Assembly: GCA_023614405.1 (NCBI GenBank)
Contig: JAJUPC010000233.1
Location: 372,001 to 436,000 of the forward strand
Direction of reading: 5' to 3'
Source: Avena insularis
Taxonomy: Eukaryota > Streptophyta > Magnoliopsida > Poales > Poaceae
Length of the DNA stretch: 64,000 nt
This document shows positions 1 through 11,348 of the stretch, one piece after another (position 1 is the first letter of the stretch; each line of letters opens with the position of its first letter). The notes under the pieces are model-generated. The model was not told where the DNA came from. It did no database searches and saw only the letters and a list, made by a program, of their open reading frames with translations. The translations under genes and the position numbers were made by a program.

Positions 1-466
1 CGAGTCTAGCCATGCTGGCTTTCCCTGTATTTTCACCCGGGTACCTCCACAAACATTGGAGATCGACGTGATTGACGACATGAACGAGGATATCCCGCTC
101 TAGCTTCGATGTGTCATTCTTGATGTCGATGTTGGCGAAGTAGATCTCCCTCCTGCGTAGGAACTCGCGAAGCTCCGGGCATACAGATTTGGCCCTGCAT
201 ACGTGGTATAGGAGGTAGTGGTTGCGCATGGATAGCTGCAAAAGCGCCGCCCTCTTCCTATCTTCAGTATACTCGAGGTCAAGGCCGACGATCTTGTACC
301 TATCCATCGGCTCTTGTAGCCACCTCTCGTATATTGCGATGACCTTGGCAACCTCCGCTGATGCATTTGTGTGGATGATCGTCAGCTTGCTGGTGCCATG
401 GGCGGTGACAGTGTACTCACCGGTGAAGTCGCTCCCGTCGCCAAACACGCCGTACTTTGCATCCAT
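1..466 (-). CDS. 3'-5' exonuclease domain protein (DnaQ/WRN-like), 3' end outside window
   Basis: The frame opens at an ATG at 466 and is preceded in frame by a TAG (about 497-495). It stays open for 155 codons to the left edge, so the C-terminal part is missing. Residues 58-82 read as exonuclease motif I: the stretch KIVGLDLEYT gives Asp63 and Glu65, the metal-binding D-x-E pair, followed by a hydrophobic strand with ALLQLS. A second acidic motif lies near residue 118 in NIDIKNDTSKL, as in WRN-type exonucleases. The third motif (Y-x3-D) would lie beyond the edge. Proteins with this domain remove nucleotides from 3' ends of nucleic acids; grasses carry many intronless copies. The family assignment rests on these motifs; the biological role is unknown. 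No stop or frameshift is seen in the visible part. Divergent copies without nuclease activity are possible. Confidence 0.8.
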   Translation of the reverse strand, partial: MDAKYGVFGDGSDFTGEYTVTAHGTSKLTIIHTNASAEVAKVIAIYERWLQEPMDRYKIVGLDLEYTEDRKRAALLQLSMRNHYLLYHVCRAKSVCPELREFLRRREIYFANIDIKNDTSKLERDILVHVVNHVDLQCLWRYPGENTGKASMARL

Positions 467-1269
467 GGCAGCAGCTAATGCGGCGGTCGTGGCCTAGGGT
501 CGGTAGCGGTGGCTTGGACTAGGCGTGGCGGTGGAGTGATCTGTTGCGGTGGTATGGCCTAGCGGAGGCGCTGCCTGCGGCAGCATCGATGGTTATCTCA
601 GTGGCTGCGGCGGCGGAAGGAGTTGGGGATTTTTGCATAGTGTTGTGCTGTGGAGACGAAAGGCGATGCTTAAATTGCATTTACCAATATTCCGGTCATA
701 CCCAAGCAGAAGCAAGTTTGACCGAGCGAGCACCATTGGTTTCCAATCCTAGCGATTAAATTCGGTGGCCGTGCCCGGTAGGCGATGGGACAGGTGTGCG
801 ATGTGGCTTTGGTGTGGCAGAGACCGGTCACGGAGACCACCGTCCCGTTGCCGATCCGCAGCGGATGCACAGTGCTGACACGACGTAACGTGACAGGACA
901 GAAGGAAGTGTACACCTATTTGTGATTATTATTCCCAGCAAGTTTAAGAAGTGTAAGCATAGACAGGGACCTATCATCCCTGCACCCTGAGGCAGCCGCT
1001 CAGGCCTGCCGATTGTGCAGAACTTGCAATTTCCTTTCTTTAATTTGGTGATTTTGTCCAGAATATTCAAATTGAAGCTCGTTTTCCCATGCTTCTATAA
1101 GTTTCTAGGTAGGCCACTGGTGTAAGCATGCACGATCAAGCAACTTTATAACACACATGTCGGTGGAAAAGCATGAGGTTTCAACACACCACATAGTTTA
1201 AGGTTCTAGAAACGGTAAGAGAATTAAACATTAGTAGTGGTCGGGCCAGCACAGTGACGGGTTGGTCGG
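467..1269. other. Gene-free stretch upstream of the exonuclease gene
   Basis: This is the 5' flank of the minus-strand exonuclease gene. Several short open frames cross it on both strands, but none has a recognisable domain. No clear TATA element or repeat was identified. Confidence 0.5.
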
Positions 1270-2116
1270 CTAGAAGTTGTTGATTCCTAAGTAAGGGGAC
1301 ACCATGCCGGTCTTGACATACCCCCTTAGGAATTTTCCATAAGTAGCGTGCTTAGTCTTGCTCGCCGACTTGTGTTTACTAGTCGGGCTTTTACCGATGC
1401 CAACCGCATGCAGAATCAAGATGGCAATCCTCGAGTTGACTCCTTTCTTACAGAAAGGGCCCCTGAGCTCCCCAAATCGAGTGTGGAAAGGTATTCTCCC
1501 ACTCTTGAGGTTCTTCATTACGTGGCGGCTCTTGTTGTCCTTGTTCTCCTTGTCAAAGTCCATCTCACATGAATCTACCTGTAATGTATGAAATGCAATC
1601 CGAAATGAGCAAAATAATAAATATATATTCCTCCCACCATTTTGAGTTACTTTCAATACAATAACATATTTATACAGGTTTAGCAGTTCATTACGGCTGT
1701 CTCCCCAACTCGCTCCTAAATTAATGTGGTTTATGTTCTTGATAATTTATTAATAAATAAATAATGTGGATTCATTCAGAACATACTAGATCTCTCCATG
1801 TACCGGTTCGTACGGTGCATCTAATCATTAGGAATAGTTTTTTTTTATGAAACCAGGATAGATTAAGCTCGAGCAGAAAATATGAACCATGTAGAAATAG
1901 ATGTACCTCTGGGTACACGAGCGGAGCGTGTTCCTCGAACTCCACGCCCTCATCGCGGCCTCCGAAGTCGTCAGCATCCGCGAGCACATGGTCCCCCAAG
2001 GGGTTGAACTACACGTCCTCATCGCCTTGTGCTATATGATGCTCCTCCAGATCTACCGCATGAAACACCACCCCGGTGGCAATTCACGCACACTCACCCC
2101 CACGCACCGGTTTCAT
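1270..2116 (-). pseudogene. Unrecognised two-exon gene remnant with two in-frame stops
   Basis: A plausible exon 1 runs from an ATG at 2116 to 1907, followed by a GTACAT donor. Exon 2 begins at 1578 after a TTACAG acceptor and ends with a TAG at 1270. Both exons join in phase 0 and give about 172 codons. Exon 1 contains an in-frame TGA (codon 11) and a TAG in the acidic part, so the gene appears dead. Visible character: an acidic segment with ADADDFGGRDEG and a basic C-terminal half with KHKSASKTKHATYGKF. Pyrimidine-rich sequence resembling a 5' leader precedes the ATG. I do not recognise the family. The exon model is inferred only from splice-site consensus, phase agreement and composition. 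Confidence 0.35.
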
Positions 2117-2782
2117 GGAGAAGGTTTGTGGCTGTACGTTGAAGATTGTGGGGTTTTGCTAGATAGGGAAGAGAGAGGAGTGGACGAGTGCGAATGGAGG
2201 ACCCGATAGGCTGGGTTTTTAATGTAGGGACGTTTAGGCCTCCTCGAGGGCCCCGGTAGGCAGCTCTTCTGGCTGTGGCTACCACGTGGAAGATTCGTGT
2301 GGTAGGGGCCTGTCGGAAGTGAGAGTGCAGGAGCGCTGCGTAGTAAAAATGGTATAGACCGTGGGTCATGGATGAACAGTTGCTGTGTAGTAGACTTATA
2401 GCCTTTGCAGACTAGATTAAACGTGACATGACCACTCGATGACTTTTTTCATGGACGACATCGTGTTCCTTCTTGTAGAAGTCTCGCTGAGGGAGACGTC
2501 AGTGTTATCTCACGCTATACTGTGAAGGGCACGACGTGTGCAACGATCCTCGTTGGATCACATAGGATCAACGGTTGGTGCGCACGATCCGTGTGACAAC
2601 TGTGACAACCAATCAGGGCGTAGCAGATAGAGTGAGCACAAGTTTGGGCTTCTACGGAATAGAGAGAGAGGGCAAAAGTGAGTAGTATCAAAAAACCAAG
2701 GGCAAAGCTGAGTAGTATAAAAATAGAAAGTGAGTGTCTTGTACAATGAAATACATCATGGCATACGTGAAATTATGCCAAG
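2117..2782. other. Gene-free stretch before the minisatellite
   Basis: No supported gene. It holds the putative upstream region of the minus-strand pseudogene and then AT-rich sequence with a small duplication of the motif GAGTAGTAT around 2660-2720, leading into the 48-bp repeat array. Confidence 0.4.
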
Positions 2783-5749
2783 ATAGATCCACTACAGTTC
2801 ATTGGATGTGTGTTCTTCTCATAAACCACCTGGATCCACTAGAGTTCATTGCATGTGTGTTATTGTCATAAACCACATGGATCCACTAGTGTCATTGGAA
2901 GTGTGTTCTTTTCACAAACCACATATGGATCCACCGGAGTCATTGCATGTATGTTCTTTTCATAAAACACATGGATCAACCAATGTTATTGCATGTGTGT
3001 TCTTTTCACAAACCACATATGGATCCACCAGAGTCATTGCATGTATGTTCTTTTCATAAAACACATGGATCAACAATTGTCATTGCATGTATGTTCTTTT
3101 CACAAACCACATATGGATCAAACAATGTCATTACATATGTGTTCTTTTCATGAACCACATATGGACCCACTAGAGTCATTGCATATGTGTTCTTATCCTA
3201 AACCAGCACTAGAGTCATTGCATGTGTGTTCTTTTCACAAACCACATATGGATCCACTAGAGTCATTGCATGCCTATTCTTTTCATCAAAACACATGGAT
3301 CCACCTATGTCATTTCATGTGTGTTCTTTTCACAAACCACATATGGATCCACTAGAGTCATTGCATGTCTATTCTTTCCACAAACCACATGGATCCAACA
3401 ACATCATTGCATGTGTGTTCTTTCCATGAACCACATATGGATCCACTAGAGTCATTGCATGTATGTTCTTTCCACAAACCAGATGGATCCACCAATGCAA
3501 TTGCATGTGTATTCTTTTCACAAACCACATATGGATCCACTAGAGTCATTGCATGTGTGTTCTTTTCACTAAACAAGCACTAGAGTCATTGCATGTGTGT
3601 TCTTTTCATGAACCATAGCTAGAGTGATTACATGTATGTTATTTCCACAAACCACATGGATCCACTATAGTCATTGCATGTGTGTTCTTTTCACAAACCA
3701 CATATGGATCCACTAGAGTCATTGCATGTGTGTTCTTTTCAAAAAACTAGCACTAGAGTCAATGCATGTGTGTTCTTTTCATGAACCACATATGGATCCA
3801 GTAGAGTCATTGCATGTATGTTCTTTTCATAGAACACATGGATCAACTAGAGTCATTCCATGTGTGTTATTTTCACAAACCAAATATAGACCCACTAGAG
3901 TCATGGCATATGTGCTCTTTTCACAAACCATGTATGGATCCACCAGAGTCATTGCATGTGTGTTCTTTTCATGAACCACATATGGATCAACCAATGTAAT
4001 TGCATGTGTGTACTTTTCACAAACCACATATGGATCCACAAGAGTCATTGCATGTATGTTCCTTACACAAACCACATATGGATCCACTAGAGTCATTGCA
4101 TGTCTATTATTTCCACAAACCACATGGATCCACCAATGTCATTGCATGTGTGTTCTTTTCGTGAACCACATATGGATCCACTAGAGTCATTGCATGTATG
4201 TTCTTTCCACAAACCACATGGATCCACTATAGTCATTGCATGTGTGTTCTTTTCATGAACCACATATGGATCCACTAGAGTCATTGAATGTGTGTTCTTT
4301 TCACAAAACCAGCACTAGAGTCATTACATATGTGTTCTTTTCATGAACTACATCTATAGTCATTGCATTTGTGTTCTTTTCATGAAACTAGTACTAGAGT
4401 CATTGCATGTGTGTTGTTTTCACAAACCGCATATGGATCCACCAGAGTCATCGCATGTGTGTTCTTTTCACAAACCACATGGATCCACCAATGTCATTGC
4501 ATGTGTGTTCTTTTCACAAACCACATATGGATCCACTAGAGTCATTGAATGTCTATTCTTTCCACAAACCACATGGATCCACCAATGTCATTGCATGTGT
4601 GTTCTTTTCATGAACCACATATGGATCAACCAGAGTCATTGCATGTGTGTTCTTTTCACAAACTACATATGGATCCACCAAAGTCATTGCATGTATGTTC
4701 TTTTCACAAACCACATATGGATCAACCAATGCCATTGCATGTATGTTCTTTTCACAAACCACATATGGATCAACCAATGCCATTGCATGTGTGTTCTTTT
4801 CATAAACCACATATGGATCCACTAGAGTCATTGCATGTATGTTCTTTTCACAAACCACATATGGATCAACCAATGTCATTGCATGTATGTTCTTTTCACA
4901 AACCACATGGATCCGCCAACGACATTGCATGTGTCTTCCTTTAACAAACCACATATGGTTCCACCATAGACATTGCATGTGTGTTCTTTTCATGAACCAC
5001 ATATGCATCCACTAGAGTCATTGCATGTGTGTTCATTTCATGAAACCAGCACTAGAGTCATTGCATGTGCGTTCTTTTCAGAAACCACATATGGATCCAC
5101 CAGAGTCATTACATGTATGTTCTTTTCATAAAACACATGGATGAACCAATGTCATTGCATGTGTGTTCTTTTCACACACCACATATGGATCCACAAGAGT
5201 CATTGCAAGTATGTTCTTTTCATACAACACATGGATCAACCAATGTCATTGGATGTATGTTCTTTTCACAAACCACATATGGATCAACCAATGTCATTGC
5301 ATGTGTGTTGTTTTCACAAACCACATATGGATCCACTAGAGTCATTGCATGTATGTTGTTTTCACAAACCACATATGGATCAACCAATGTCATTGCATGT
5401 ATGTTCTTTTCACAAACCACATGGATCCACCAATGTCATTGCATGTGTGTTATTTTCACAAAACACATATGGATCCACCAGAGTCATTTCATGTGTGTTA
5501 TTTTCATGAACCACATATGGATCCACTAGAGTCATTGCATGTGTGTTCTTTTCATGAAACCAGCACTAGAGTCATTGCATGTGTGTTCTTTTCACAAACC
5601 ACATATGGATCCACCAGAGTCATTGCATGTATGTTATTTTCACAAACCACATATGGATCAACCAATGTCATTGCATGTGTGTCCTTTTCAAAAACCACAT
5701 ATGGATCCACTAGAGTCATTGCATGTATGTTCTTTTTACAAAGCACATA
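2783..5749. repeat. Minisatellite array of about 62 units, 48/45 bp period
   Basis: The unit contains ACCACATATGGATCC, then ACTAGAGTCATTGCATG, then TGTGTTCTTTT. The long form is 48 bp. A common short form lacks ATA (ACCACATGGATCC) and is 45 bp. A third form with CCAGCACTAGAG lacks the central block and is about 40 bp. Units vary at a few positions, such as ACTAGAGT versus ACCAATGT and GTATG versus GTGTG. The 48 and 45 bp lengths are multiples of three, so several frames on both strands remain open for up to about 160 codons. These open frames are by-products of the period. Most units carry adjoining CATATG and GGATCC hexamers. The array is interrupted on the right by a CACTA terminus. Confidence 0.95.
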
Positions 5750-7660
5750 CACTACAAGAAAAGTTTCCTTCCGCAATGAATTGGCTCGACGGTCGTCGTA
5801 GAAGGCGCGTCTTCCGCGACGAAATTCTCGGCTCGGTCGTGGCCAATGGAAAACTTTTTTTCCGGTTTTGCGGTCCTCTGCTACGACGGATCTGCTAAAA
5901 ACATGGAGGAAGCTCGGCTGGCGCGTGGCAGAAGCAAGATTTTCGTTTCCTCGCGTGATGTTGACTCACCAAAGTCTCTTGAGGAGTTGGGTTCCGGATG
6001 TCAGTGTCTCTAGCGGACCATACGTTTTGGTCACGCATCCCTGATTTGAACTCGATAACGTTGCTCGAGGTGTCTGACATTTAGTCAGGCTGCTAGGTCC
6101 CACATGTCAGCCTCTCATTAGAAGTATTGTGTATATGATGGAATTTTTTTCCTTCGCTCGTGCTACCCTGTTCCGAAGTTGATAGCGTTGCTCGATGCAT
6201 CTACCGTCTAATCAACCTCCTAGGACCCACATGTCATCCTCTCATTAGAAGAAACATGTGTATGATGGAATTTTTTCCTTCGCTGGCGCTACCCCGTTCC
6301 GAGTTGATACCGCTGATCGACGCATCTACCGTTTAACCAACCTCCTGAGCCCCACATGTCATCCTGTCATTACAAGAAACGTGTGTATGATGGATTTTTT
6401 CCCGTGGCTCGCGCTACCCTGTTCCGAACTTGATAGCGCTTCTAGATGCATCTACCGTCTAATCACAATGCTGGTACCGACATGTCATCCTCTCATTACA
6501 AGAAATGTGTGTATGATGTTTTTTCCTTTGCTCGCGCTACCCCGTTCCAAGTTGATAGCGCTGCTCGACGCATCTACCGTTTAACCAACCTCCTGAGCCC
6601 CACATGTCATCCTCTCATTACAAGAAACGTGTGTATGATGGATTTTTTCTTCGCTCGTGCTACCCTGTTCCGAACTTGATAGCGATGTTCGATGCATCTA
6701 CCGTTTAATCACGATGTTGGGCCTCACATGTCTTCCTCTCAGTAGAAGAAACGTGTGTATGGTGGATTTTTTCCTTCGCTGGTGCTACCCCGTTCCGAGT
6801 TGATAGCGTTCCTCGACACATCTACCATTTAACCAACCTCCTGAGCCCCACATGTCATCCTCTCATTACAAGAAACGTATGTATGATAGATTTTTTCCCT
6901 TCGCTCGCGCTACCCTGTTCTGAACTTGATAGCGCTATTCGATGCATCTACCATTTAATCATGATGCTGGGCCCCACATGTCATCCTCTCATTAGAAGAA
7001 ACATGTGTATGATGAATTTTTTTCCTTCGCTGGTGCTACCCCGTTTCGAGTTGATAGCGCTGCTCGACGCATCTACCGTTTAACCAACCTCTTGAGCTCC
7101 ACATGTGATCCTCTCAATACAATAAATGTGTGTATGATAGATTTTTGTCCTTCGCTCGCACTACTCTATTCAGAACTTGATAGCAATGTTCGATTCATCT
7201 ACCGTTTAATCACGCAGCTGGGCCCCACATGTCATCCTCTCATTAGAAGAAACGTGTGTATGATGGATTTTTTTCCTTCGCTGGCGCTACCCCATTCCGA
7301 GTTGATAGCGCTGCTTGACGCATCTACCGTTTAACCAACCTCCTGAGCCCCACATGTCATCCTCTCATTAGAAGAAACATGTGTATGATGGATTTTTTCC
7401 TTCGCTCGTGCTATCCTGTTCCGAACTTGATAGCGATGTTCGATGCATCTACCGTTTAATCACGCTACTGGGCCCCACATGTCATCCTATCATTAGAAGA
7501 AACGTGTGTATGATGGATTTTTTACCTTTTGTCACGCCTTCGTGTTCCGAACTTGATAGCATTGCTCTCTGCATCAGCCGTTTATTCAGGCTGGTGGGTC
7601 CCTTATGTCAGCCTCACATTAGAAGAATCGTGGGCATCTCAATTTATTAAATGCCAGATA
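5750..7660. mobile_element. CACTA (EnSpm-type) transposon terminus and subterminal region
   Basis: The sequence CACTACAAGAAAA begins at 5750 and is the standard terminal motif of grass CACTA transposons. It is followed by GC-rich sequence with GACGGTCGTCG and TTCCGCGACGA blocks typical of their subterminal regions, and then by a tandem repeat. The terminus breaks a unit of the 48-bp array inside CACATA, so the transposon landed in an existing array. I could not find the opposite TTTTCTTGTAGTG end in the following sequence, so the right limit is only where the tandem repeat ends. No transposase-like frame is visible. It is a truncated or non-autonomous copy. Confidence 0.65.
6095..7615. repeat. 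Alternating dimeric tandem repeat (about 125-bp monomers, 250-bp dimer)
   Basis: About twelve monomers are marked by CACATGTCATCCTCTCATTA at roughly 6100, 6230, 6350, 6478, 6600, 6727, 6850, 6977, 7100, 7225, 7352, 7474 and 7600. Two monomer types alternate. One has GCTACCCTGTTCCGAACTTG with a TAATCACGATGCTGGGCC tail. The other has GCTACCCCGTTCCGAGTTG with a TTAACCAACCTCCTGAGCC tail. The first and last monomers are divergent hybrids. The repeat lies directly inside the CACTA terminus, where such elements carry subterminal repeats known in related elements to bind transposase. That role is an inference here. Confidence 0.85.
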
Positions 7661-9369
7661 ATGGAGTAGTTTCTTAAAAACATTGGTATGCAGGTTTTTT
7701 GTTTTTGTTTTAAAGGGCAATTCCAAAAAGGCCGAATTAAACATTTTGGGCTATTCTACATCTACTATACTCAATGGGTTACACTCCATACGCTATTATC
7801 CATGGGCTCCTTGATAAATATTGAAATGGGCCGTCGTCCGCAAGTCCCCTGACTCCTAAATGGCCGAATTAAATTGTTCTAGGCTAAAGAGGGGTCGAAT
7901 GGGCTAGATTTTACCTCCTCTTTAGTAAAATTTGCATTATGATGTGGCTCGGCCGGATTCGGAACACAGACCTCACTATCGGAGGGAAAAAGAAACGATA
8001 ATTCTTTTGACATATATTCTTGTAAAAATATCTAAAGAACAAGGGACACCGACCGCGTGTGCCAAAACTGGACTGGTATCCAATGACTTTACTTGGTACC
8101 CTCTCATTTCTATCCAAAACACATCCAATGGTTCCGATGACACACAGGCAAAAGCTCTAGTGCAAGCAGCCCAGCAGCAGCGACATAACTTTTTTACAAA
8201 TTTAGTAGCATTTGAAAGATCTAGTAGTACAGAATAATTTAGAAAAAATATCGACATATTCCTAGTTCATATTTAGCAGCACTTGACTGATTCTGCAGAT
8301 TCCAAAGTGAATGTTTTAGCTATACAGACACTGAAACTCAATAGCAGTATAGAGAGAACCCGTTCATGTTTCAGCTCTAAAAACCTTGTCGCACGATCAG
8401 TTTGCCCTTTTTTCCAAACACACTCGATCATTAGAGCAAGCATAACTGACGATCAAGTATGCTTTTTTGTGCATACCTCCTCTTCACATTAATACCAGTG
8501 TGACCCCATATATATGCATCTCAAAATGCCCAAGCCTCATCTAGATTGTGACAAAGCCAAGTTTAAAAAGGAAAGCAAGACCATCTACTGCACTTGATCT
8601 AAACAAGTACCAGTACATCAGTATTAGTTCTAGAAAATACCTTAGTAATAGTAACAACATAACACTTGACAAATTGAGTAGAATTTGAAGCTTGAGCAGT
8701 ACAAAATAAGATAGAAAAATATCTAAAGATTCCCAGTTCATATTCAGCACAGCTTAACAGATTCAGTAGCATTTCAAAGTGACCGATTCAGTAGTACAGA
8801 CAATGGCCAAAAGAAATGACAGATTCAGCAATGAAGATATTAAAATTCAATAGTTGTAGCAAGGCCATGCCTCATAAGGAAAGAGAGTCCATATTTAGCA
8901 CTCGATCGGTCGATCTGAACAAGTACCACTACATATGTATACTACAAAATAGATTAGCAGTAGCAAGTTAAGACCTCCATACAAAATACTCGGCGTAATG
9001 CAACAACGTGTCAAGTGCTGGCCGGGTAGCACTTTCTCTCCTGCTTGTTACCCTTTCCTTGTCACACCGTCGCCTGTGGTCCCACTATGTCAACAACGTA
9101 CATTGGAAATAGGTATACATTGCCGCAAACTTGTTCCACCTCTCCTCATACAAATTGAATCTGTCACCAACATAAAGTAGTAATTAATTAGTACAACATT
9201 ACATATCTTAACATTGGGATCATCAGAAAGAATATTTAGATGTTTTATCTCACTTTTGAAACTTGTTGATGCAATACTCCTAATCCACAGGGAATTCCGA
9301 CTAACGGTTCAGAAGCTTCTAGGTACACCGCGGCTACGACAGGTACGACCTGAGCCCTTCGAGGGCGAC
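7661..9369. other. AT-rich gene-free stretch with an imperfect duplication
   Basis: No supported gene. Around 7700-7920 a motif GGCCGAATTAAA occurs twice. From about 8200 to 8970 two diverged copies of a block of roughly 370-470 bp can be followed. Shared landmarks are GTTCATATT(T/C)AGCA at about 8267 and 8738, TTCCAAAGTGA or TTTCAAAGTGA, and AACAAGTACCA(C/G)TACAT near 8604 and 8919. The element type is not recognised. Confidence 0.45.
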
Positions 9370-10003
9370 TTAGGCCGATGATGGCCTGCTCGTCAGCTCA
9401 GATGTCGCCACCATTTCGACCGCATGGAGCTCATGCCATAGAGACAGCAACCAAAGCTTCACCTTGTACCGCGGTGATTCGCACGCCCCTGAACTAACGA
9501 ACCCTAGGGATATGCCGATGTCCGTGGTGTGGCCATCATTTTGGGCAAACAAACACGGTGCCCTCTTTCCTGATGCTGATGATATCCGCTCTCCGCGAGC
9601 CCCCTGTGGGCACCGGCTTAGACGGCTCCTAGTGTTTGTGGCTATAGGGCATTATGGGCGCAGTCATCGAGTGGGCAACTCCGAGGTGGCGGACGAGCTC
9701 TACCATAGGTGTTAGCTCTACCGACAAGGTGATGAAATCGCATCCAGGCTCCGTGCAGACTTGCTGGCCGTGAAAGCACCAGATTATGTGGTCGTAGACA
9801 TCGTTGTAGGGGACGAATGTCCCGCAGTGGTCGTTGGGGCATCTGCTACCTTTTCCGCCCGTGACTTGGTGGTACAGCTCCTTGGAGCATGCAGCCACCC
9901 GGGCGGCGCTGGTATTGTCCCGACACATAGCGATTTCATTGAAAACATCATCGCCGACCTTGCTCCAGACGCCATGTAGTGGGTTGTGCATCGATTGCGA
10001 CAT
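9370..10003 (-). pseudogene. SINA/SIAH-type zinc-finger protein pseudogene
   Basis: The first frame opens at an ATG at 10003 and stops at 9629 (124 codons). Residues about 55-110 show a SIAH-type zinc finger pattern: CPNDHC, an HIIWC pair, CTEPGC and a terminal RHLGVAH, giving C-x4-C-x11-H-x3-C-x6-C-x4-C-x17-H-x4-H. After the TAG the similarity continues. A further frame to 9370 has PRYKVKLWLL, as in the C-terminal beta-sandwich of SINA-like proteins, but it is reached only through a stop and a frameshift near 9560. Intact family members are E3 ubiquitin ligases or relatives. Here the N-terminus has no RING cysteines, so ubiquitin ligase activity is not supported. The stop and frameshift make it a pseudogene, or at best a short zinc-finger peptide. 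Confidence 0.65.
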
Positions 10004-10478
10004 TGGGATGGATTGGGGGAAGAGGTCGGATCAGAGTATGACTATTGGGGGACTTTTGGAGAGGGGTGGCATGCGGCCTGCAAGAACCGATGCAGCGGGT
10101 GAGATGGCGAGGAAAATGTGCGAAGCGTGCACTGGAGACGATCCCAAATGCGGGGTCAGGCGGCTTTGGCGAGTGGGGATAAAAACAACTGAGATGGGGA
10201 AGATGGGATGGCTCTTTGAACGAGTTTTTTTTGCAAGGACTCTGGAGCTGCATCCAGGATGCCGATTAGCTTGGCTTGCATGGTGCAGTGCACTAAATTA
10301 ACCATCTGAAATCCTAGCGCATTTTATAGCTAGGCCGGCACGCTGTCGTGCCCTAAATTAACCATATCACAACCTGGTCCATTATAGCTAGGCCGGCACA
10401 CTGCCGTGTACACCGACTAGAGTTACTACTGCTGTCCTGTTTGACCAGATGATGTTTGTTTAGTTTGCTAAAAAGGAT
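10004..10478. other. 5' flank of the SINA-like pseudogene
   Basis: No gene is supported. Next to 10320 a short duplication appears: a unit of about 60 bp with CCTAAATTAACCAT and TATAGCTAGGCCGGCAC occurs twice between about 10290 and 10410. Confidence 0.4.
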
Positions 10479-10486
10479 TATACTTT

Positions 10487-11128
10487 AGCGCTGGACTATC
10501 GAGCAGCTCGACCCGTTAAGGCTCGGCTCATTAAGGCTCATGCTCATTAAGGCTCAGATCATTAAACTCGTTAAGGATAACGAGAAAAAAGTAAAGCTCA
10601 GCTCGATTCATTAGATATTAACAAGCGCTCACGAGCTGCTTGTTATGAAAATTTATCAGCCTCAGATAGATGCATACCGATAATTAAAAACGACAGTCGG
10701 CAGGGTTCGGTCAGTGCCGTGGTCAGCAGATCCAGATCAAGAAGATGGAGATGGGGTATGCAGTGGGAGATGACGAGTTGACGAGACACATGAGAAATAT
10801 TCTGAATCGATCGGGAGAGTCTAGGGTAAGGGTTTTGGTCAGTCGCTCTCGCTCCTAGATTGATCAGTCTTACTCAATGGGCTAGATGTTTTCCTTAGAT
10901 GGGTTGCCATATTAGACATGTAGCAACATAAGTGGGCCTTACCTTGGTTGTTACCGAGCTTAACGAGTAGCTCATGAACATCACTAACTCGATCATTTAG
11001 CTCGTTAAGGATATCGAGCAAAAACTACAGCTCGGCCAAGATCGTTAAGGAAACGAGTCGATTTTGAACGAGCCGAGCAAACGAGTGCTCATTAAACTCA
11101 TCGAGTTTCGAGTTTTATGTCCAGCCCT
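10487..11128. mobile_element. Non-autonomous hAT-like transposon, 642 bp
   Basis: The left end reads AGCGCTGGACTATCGAGCAG. The right end, read on the other strand, is AGGGCTGGACATAAAACTCG, so the ends form an imperfect terminal inverted repeat. The flanks are TATACTTT (10479-10486) and AATACTTT (11129-11136), an 8-bp duplication with one mismatch, which is the hAT target-site size. The interior is full of short inverted and direct motifs such as CTCGTTAAGGAT and GAGCCGAGC, and has no transposase frame. The class assignment rests on the 8-bp duplication and the terminal sequence. Confidence 0.7.
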
Positions 11129-11348
11129 AATACTTTGGGACAGGAGGTCATACAATACTAGCAGTAGTACACTAGATGTTTGTTTTGTAGTTTTGCTACA
11201 AACATAGTACAATAAATACCTCCACATTGGATCCTAGCGCGATTAAGTACCACGGTGTTCCAACAGGATGCATGATAAGGGAAGGTGTTCAAGAACCTCT
11301 TTACAGAATAGTTATAATTAGAAGCGAACAGTCACTACCTTAATACAC

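Noticed and set aside
670..1070. Two overlapping minus-strand frames in the exonuclease upstream region
   Set aside because: No domain, no splice support and no start context.
2802..5898. Many long open frames on both strands in the minisatellite (up to about 160 codons)
   Set aside because: They arise because the repeat units are 48 or 45 bp without stops in several frames. No start context, no non-repeat domain and no conserved single frame.
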